Source of the DNA: Ophiocordyceps camponoti-saundersi (nom. inval.)
Taxonomy: Eukaryota > Ascomycota > Sordariomycetes > Hypocreales > Ophiocordycipitaceae
DNA length: 64,000 nt
Assembly (NCBI GenBank): GCA_003339415.1
Contig: PDHQ01000027.1
Location: 62,001-126,000, forward strand
Direction of reading: 5' to 3'
Position numbers and translations under genes: made by a program. Within the stretch, counting starts at the first letter, position 1. The number at the start of each line of letters is the position of its first letter. A model generated the notes under the pieces. It had not been told where the DNA came from, made no database searches, and saw nothing but the letters and a program-made list of their open reading frames with translations. Shown piece after piece: positions 60,167-64,000 of this stretch.

Positions 60167-63100
60167 AGGTGACTCCGGGGAGCCGATTTATCTATTAGGA
60201 AAGTACCAAGACTGTAGATGAACAGCCGAGTCACCTAACTATCAGAGATAGCCTCATATAGCTATAAAATAGCACGATAAAAGGAAACCTATATATAGGC
60301 AGCAAAGTAAGGTTAATTATATATAAATTAGAAAGGCCTAAGCTATCTATCTATATCTAAAATATAAGAGTTATACCTATATAACTAAGTTAGGTTAGGT
60401 AACCTATACTTACTATTATATTTACTATTAAATATAAGTAATTTAAGGTATTTATCTTTTTCTAAGATTAAGGAAAAAAAAAGAAAATAATAAAAAGAAG
60501 AGAAAAAAGAAAAAATATATATAGATTAAGCCTTAGATAATAATCCCTTTACCCTTAACTAAATTTTATTAAAGCTTACCTTAATTTTACTATACTTAGT
60601 ATTTATTTTATTACCTACTATTATTATATTTACTTTTAAAAGTATTAAGTAATTTAAACTATTTTTAGTTAACGTAATTAGCGTATTTATCTTATCTTTT
60701 ATAATTTTTAGTTTATTAAGGGCTTATATAAGAAAGCTTAAATTATTAGTTATATTAAGTATTTTTTAAGCGTAAGCTAATAATTTATAAATATAGGTTA
60801 TAGTCCGCTTTAGATTTAATCGTACTTAGCTAGATAAACTCTTAAGTAAGGATTCGATAAAATAATCGCCTAAATCGACACTCTCTAATATAAATACCTA
60901 TCTCCTATATTTTTTCTTTACTTAATTTTTTACTATAATAAAGGGCTTAGTAATAATAAGGTTCGCTAAGTTAGAAATCGTAAGCTAAAAAGTAGCTTAG
61001 GGAGTTATCTATATTATAAGTTATAAATTAAGTTTATTCTAAGCTACGATTTTAAGGTATAATATTTAAATTATAATATATATTTCCTTTAAGGTAAGAC
61101 TTAAGGCTAGTATTTAAGTAATAGGGCTTAGTAATAGTAATCGTTTTTAAGCTATTATTAGCTATTTTAGCGCTAAGTATTTCTTAAGTTTTTTCCCGGA
61201 AAGCTTCCCCTTAAGGGGCTAAACTACTATTAGTTTTTTTTTCGTAATACGTAAAAATTAAAATATAAACTTATTCTATTTATTAATTTAGTAATAAGTT
61301 TATTAATATATTACTTTTAAGATAAACTAATAAAAATACTTAAGGTTTTTTAGAGATATATTCTTAGCTATAATTTCTAGTCGCTTAAGGTATCTTAGCT
61401 TAGATATTAGTTTAGGGAAATTAGTTAGTAAGTTAATAATATTTATATTAAGGAAATTAGTAATAATATTAAATATTTAAACTAAGTATATAAGTATAAG
61501 AGGGAATATTAGAAAATATTAAGTTATTATAATATCCTCGATCCCTTATATTTCCTTTATTTTTACTTTAAGTTAAATAAGCTTTTAAAGCTATTATATA
61601 GATTTTATTATAAGCTATATAATTTACTATTTTATTATAGCTTAACTATATAAGGTATTACTTATTATTATAATAATAGCCGGCGATAGCTTCGTAAAGG
61701 CCGAATACGAAAGTTATATTTATTCTAATAAGTGCTTTTTAATTAGGTAATATTTAGCTTACCTAAAAGCTACCTTAGCTTTAACGAAAAAGGTAATAAT
61801 TATAAGTTTAACTTTTAACTAAACGGGGTCCTTAGTATTAGGTATATCTAAGTAGTTAAGTATTATCTATAAGTTAGGCTATACCTTAAAGCGTTTATAA
61901 ACTATCTTTCTATCTATCGCTTTATTAGCGACTTATCTTAGGCTTTTAAGTAGCTAGTATAAGTTTTAAGGCTTCTTATATATTATAATATCGCCTTTTT
62001 TAAAGCTTATAATAAAAGGGATAAGGCTACTAAAAGCTAGGTAAAGGGGGATAGCTACGGGTATAAGATTCCTATTAGAAGTAAAATTATCGCTTATTTT
62101 TATATTATCCTATATTAGTATATTAAAAAGCTCTTAATCTATAAGATTTAATATAATATCGATCGCTTATAATAATATATTAATAGGCGTCTAGGAAGTT
62201 ATATCTACTAAGTATATAACTATAAGTTAAAGCTACTTAGGTATATTATAATAAGAGGAAACCTTAATAGTAAGATAAGTTAAGGTAAATATAATAGATA
62301 TAAGAGAAAGAGGGTATATAAGAAAGAAAAAAAAAGAGGGAAATAAACGAAAAAGAAAATACTTAAGTTTAAGTTAGTAAGGCGAAAAAATAAGTCCTTT
62401 TAAAATTATTATAAGCTAGCTAGTATAGCTAATATTTACTAATTATCGCTTTTTAAGTATTTAAGCTATATAAGAAAGTATTTTAATAAGTTCTAGTAAA
62501 AAGTTAAGTTTATTATATTTTTAATTATAGTGCTATCTATATATTAAATTATTTATAAGACTTTTCCTACTTATTAGTTTAGCCTAAATAAGCTAACTTA
62601 AGTTAGCTATAGCTTAGTAAGTTTACCTTCCCTAGCTATATATATAAGATTACTTAGCTTAAATCTAGCTATCCTAACTATTTCCTAATAATATCTATAG
62701 CTTTTAGCTTCTAATTTAAACTTAGCCTTAACTAGGCCCCTTTAGTTAGAGGCTTTAGTAATATAATATAGAATTAAATTAGTATATTAACCTCCTATAA
62801 GCTATTCTATTTTCTTATTAGCTTTAAAAGCCTTAAAAATTTCTAAAGATAGGGTAAGGGGTAATAACCTATCTTACTATATATTATATAAAATCTCGGA
62901 TAGTAAGAAGCTAAGTATTCGAACTATCTTATAATTTAGCTATCTTATAATTTTTAATAAGTAATCTAACTAAGATAATTCCTTAAGCTTAGCTTAATTT
63001 AGGACTTATAAGAAAATTTAATTTATAATTTTAATAAGGCTAATATTTTAGTAAGACTTAGATAGGGCTAGGATATAGGTAACGTGTTAAGCTTTTAGGA

Positions 63101-64000
63101 AGGCGGCTATTTCTCTAAACGAGAAAGTAAACCTAAGGTTTAAATATATAGCTATAAGCGTAAGGGCTACGAAGTCTATCTAGCTTTATAGTTAAACTAA
63201 AGTTTCTAATACGCTTACTATCCGGTACGCTATTAACTAAGTAAACCTTAAGAAATAGTTAATAATAACTAGTATAAACTTAGCGCTATTACTAATAGTA
63301 AGGAATAGCCTAATATAGTCTATACTAATAACTTAAAATAAGGCGCTAATAATAATAAGTTAATTTAGTAACTTAGGTATATAAGGTATAAAGAATAAAT
63401 ACTTAATATAGCTTTTTACGTAAGCTATAATATTTTAAGCTATATTTAGCTAGAAGATATAAGTAAAAAGTTATTTATATATTAGTTTTAGGCTAAAATA
63501 TCTTACTTTATTATAGGCCTATCTTAGTGCTTTAAGCACCTTATCTAGTAAAAGGTAACGCTGCTAATCTTTAGATAGGTGGCGATATAAGAGGATATGC
63601 CGCTTAGGGTATTATCGAAAGGATAAGGCTTATCTTTTTACTCGTGCTAATTTAATCCGGTCCCGAGGATTAGTTAATTTTCCTTTAGTTAACTATTTAA
63701 CTAGCTCCCTATATTAAGTATTTTAAGCAAATCTAGCTAGAGATATAAAGGTATTAGGCTATCTTAAAGTAATTATTATTAGTATAAGTTCCTTAAGTAA
63801 TTTCTATCTTATTTACTATTATAATAATTTAAGGGCGTCTTATTATAATTAAGATAGCTTAGGTAAGGCTTACCTAAACTTATCTATTAGTAGTATCTTA
63901 ATCTTATTACCTCTTAAGTATTTAAGTAAGTCCTTAAAGCTAGTTTTTCTATCTTTCTATTTTTATAAGCCTTTACTTAAGTCGAAGTAGCCGAAATCTA
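60167..64000 (-). mobile_element. RIP-degenerate LTR-type retroelement with integrase remnant, partial
   Basis: AT-rich block with stops in all frames and strong TpA excess. Minus-strand translation around 63240-63332 gives SIDYIRLFLTISNSAKFILVI followed by INYFLRFT, the core of a retroviral-type integrase. A Cys-pair-like remnant lies just upstream in element sense (YVKSYIKY, from a former CxxC, about 63390-63435). This fits a Ty3/gypsy-like element on the minus strand, with its pol start beyond the window. At the left border, AGGTGACTC (60167) and GAGTCACCT (60228) form short inverted ends that might belong to an LTR, but a partner LTR is not in view. Confidence 0.7.
63240..63332 (-). pseudogene. 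Integrase catalytic-core remnant
   Basis: One catalytic Asp is kept (SIDYI); the second reads Asn (INYF), as expected from a G-to-A change on the coding strand. Stops interrupt the frame on both sides. Confidence 0.7.

Overview
This window is nuclear DNA of a filamentous ascomycete, most likely a sordariomycete. The evidence is intron-bearing genes with 45-100 nt introns (GT donor, CTAAC/CTGAC branch sites, AG acceptor), orthologues of typical fungal housekeeping proteins, a fungal P450 and a Zn2Cys6 regulator. Two AT-rich blocks without open frames look like retroelements destroyed by repeat-induced point mutation (RIP). Intergenic DNA is full of TAGG, TATG and TACGGATAC motifs. Species cannot be named from the sequence alone.

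Layout. Left arm (1-37.6 kb), gene-rich: metacaspase (-, C-terminus missing), a zinc-finger DEDDh 3'-5' exonuclease (+), a large Ser/Thr-rich single-pass membrane protein (-), a cytochrome P450 (+), a 240-bp MITE with perfect inverted repeats, an unrecognised 554-aa protein (+), a Whi5/Nrm1-type G1/S repressor (-), an HExxHxxGxxH metallopeptidase with a jacalin-like tail (+), phosphatidylserine synthase (+), an Slm1-type F-BAR/PH protein (-), Ldb17/Dip1 (-) and phospholipid:diacylglycerol acyltransferase Lro1 (-). Centre (37.6-43.0 kb): a complete RIP-dead Ty1/copia element on the minus strand, with 163-bp LTRs and a 5-bp target duplication. Right arm (43-60.1 kb): NatC acetyltransferase Mak3 (+), a DUF1917 protein (-), a nest of inverted-repeat transposons (45.76-48.29 kb), Dph7 (+), exportin Msn5 (+), a Zn2Cys6 factor with a 134-bp poly-C run in an intron (+), and a 93-aa membrane protein (-). 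Right end (60.2-64 kb): a second RIP-dead element with a retroviral-type integrase on the minus strand, running off the window.

Functionally this is mostly unlinked housekeeping genes. Lipid and plasma-membrane functions (CHO1, SLM1, LDB17, LRO1) sit within about 11 kb, which may be chance. The most unusual structure is the transposon nest in the shared upstream region of the divergent DUF1917 and DPH7 genes. There, at least three small inverted-repeat elements interrupt an older palindromic element, and two of them carry 9-bp target duplications of the Mutator type.

Exon boundaries were placed by hand from splice consensus, frame continuity and conserved protein motifs. No database or transcript was consulted.
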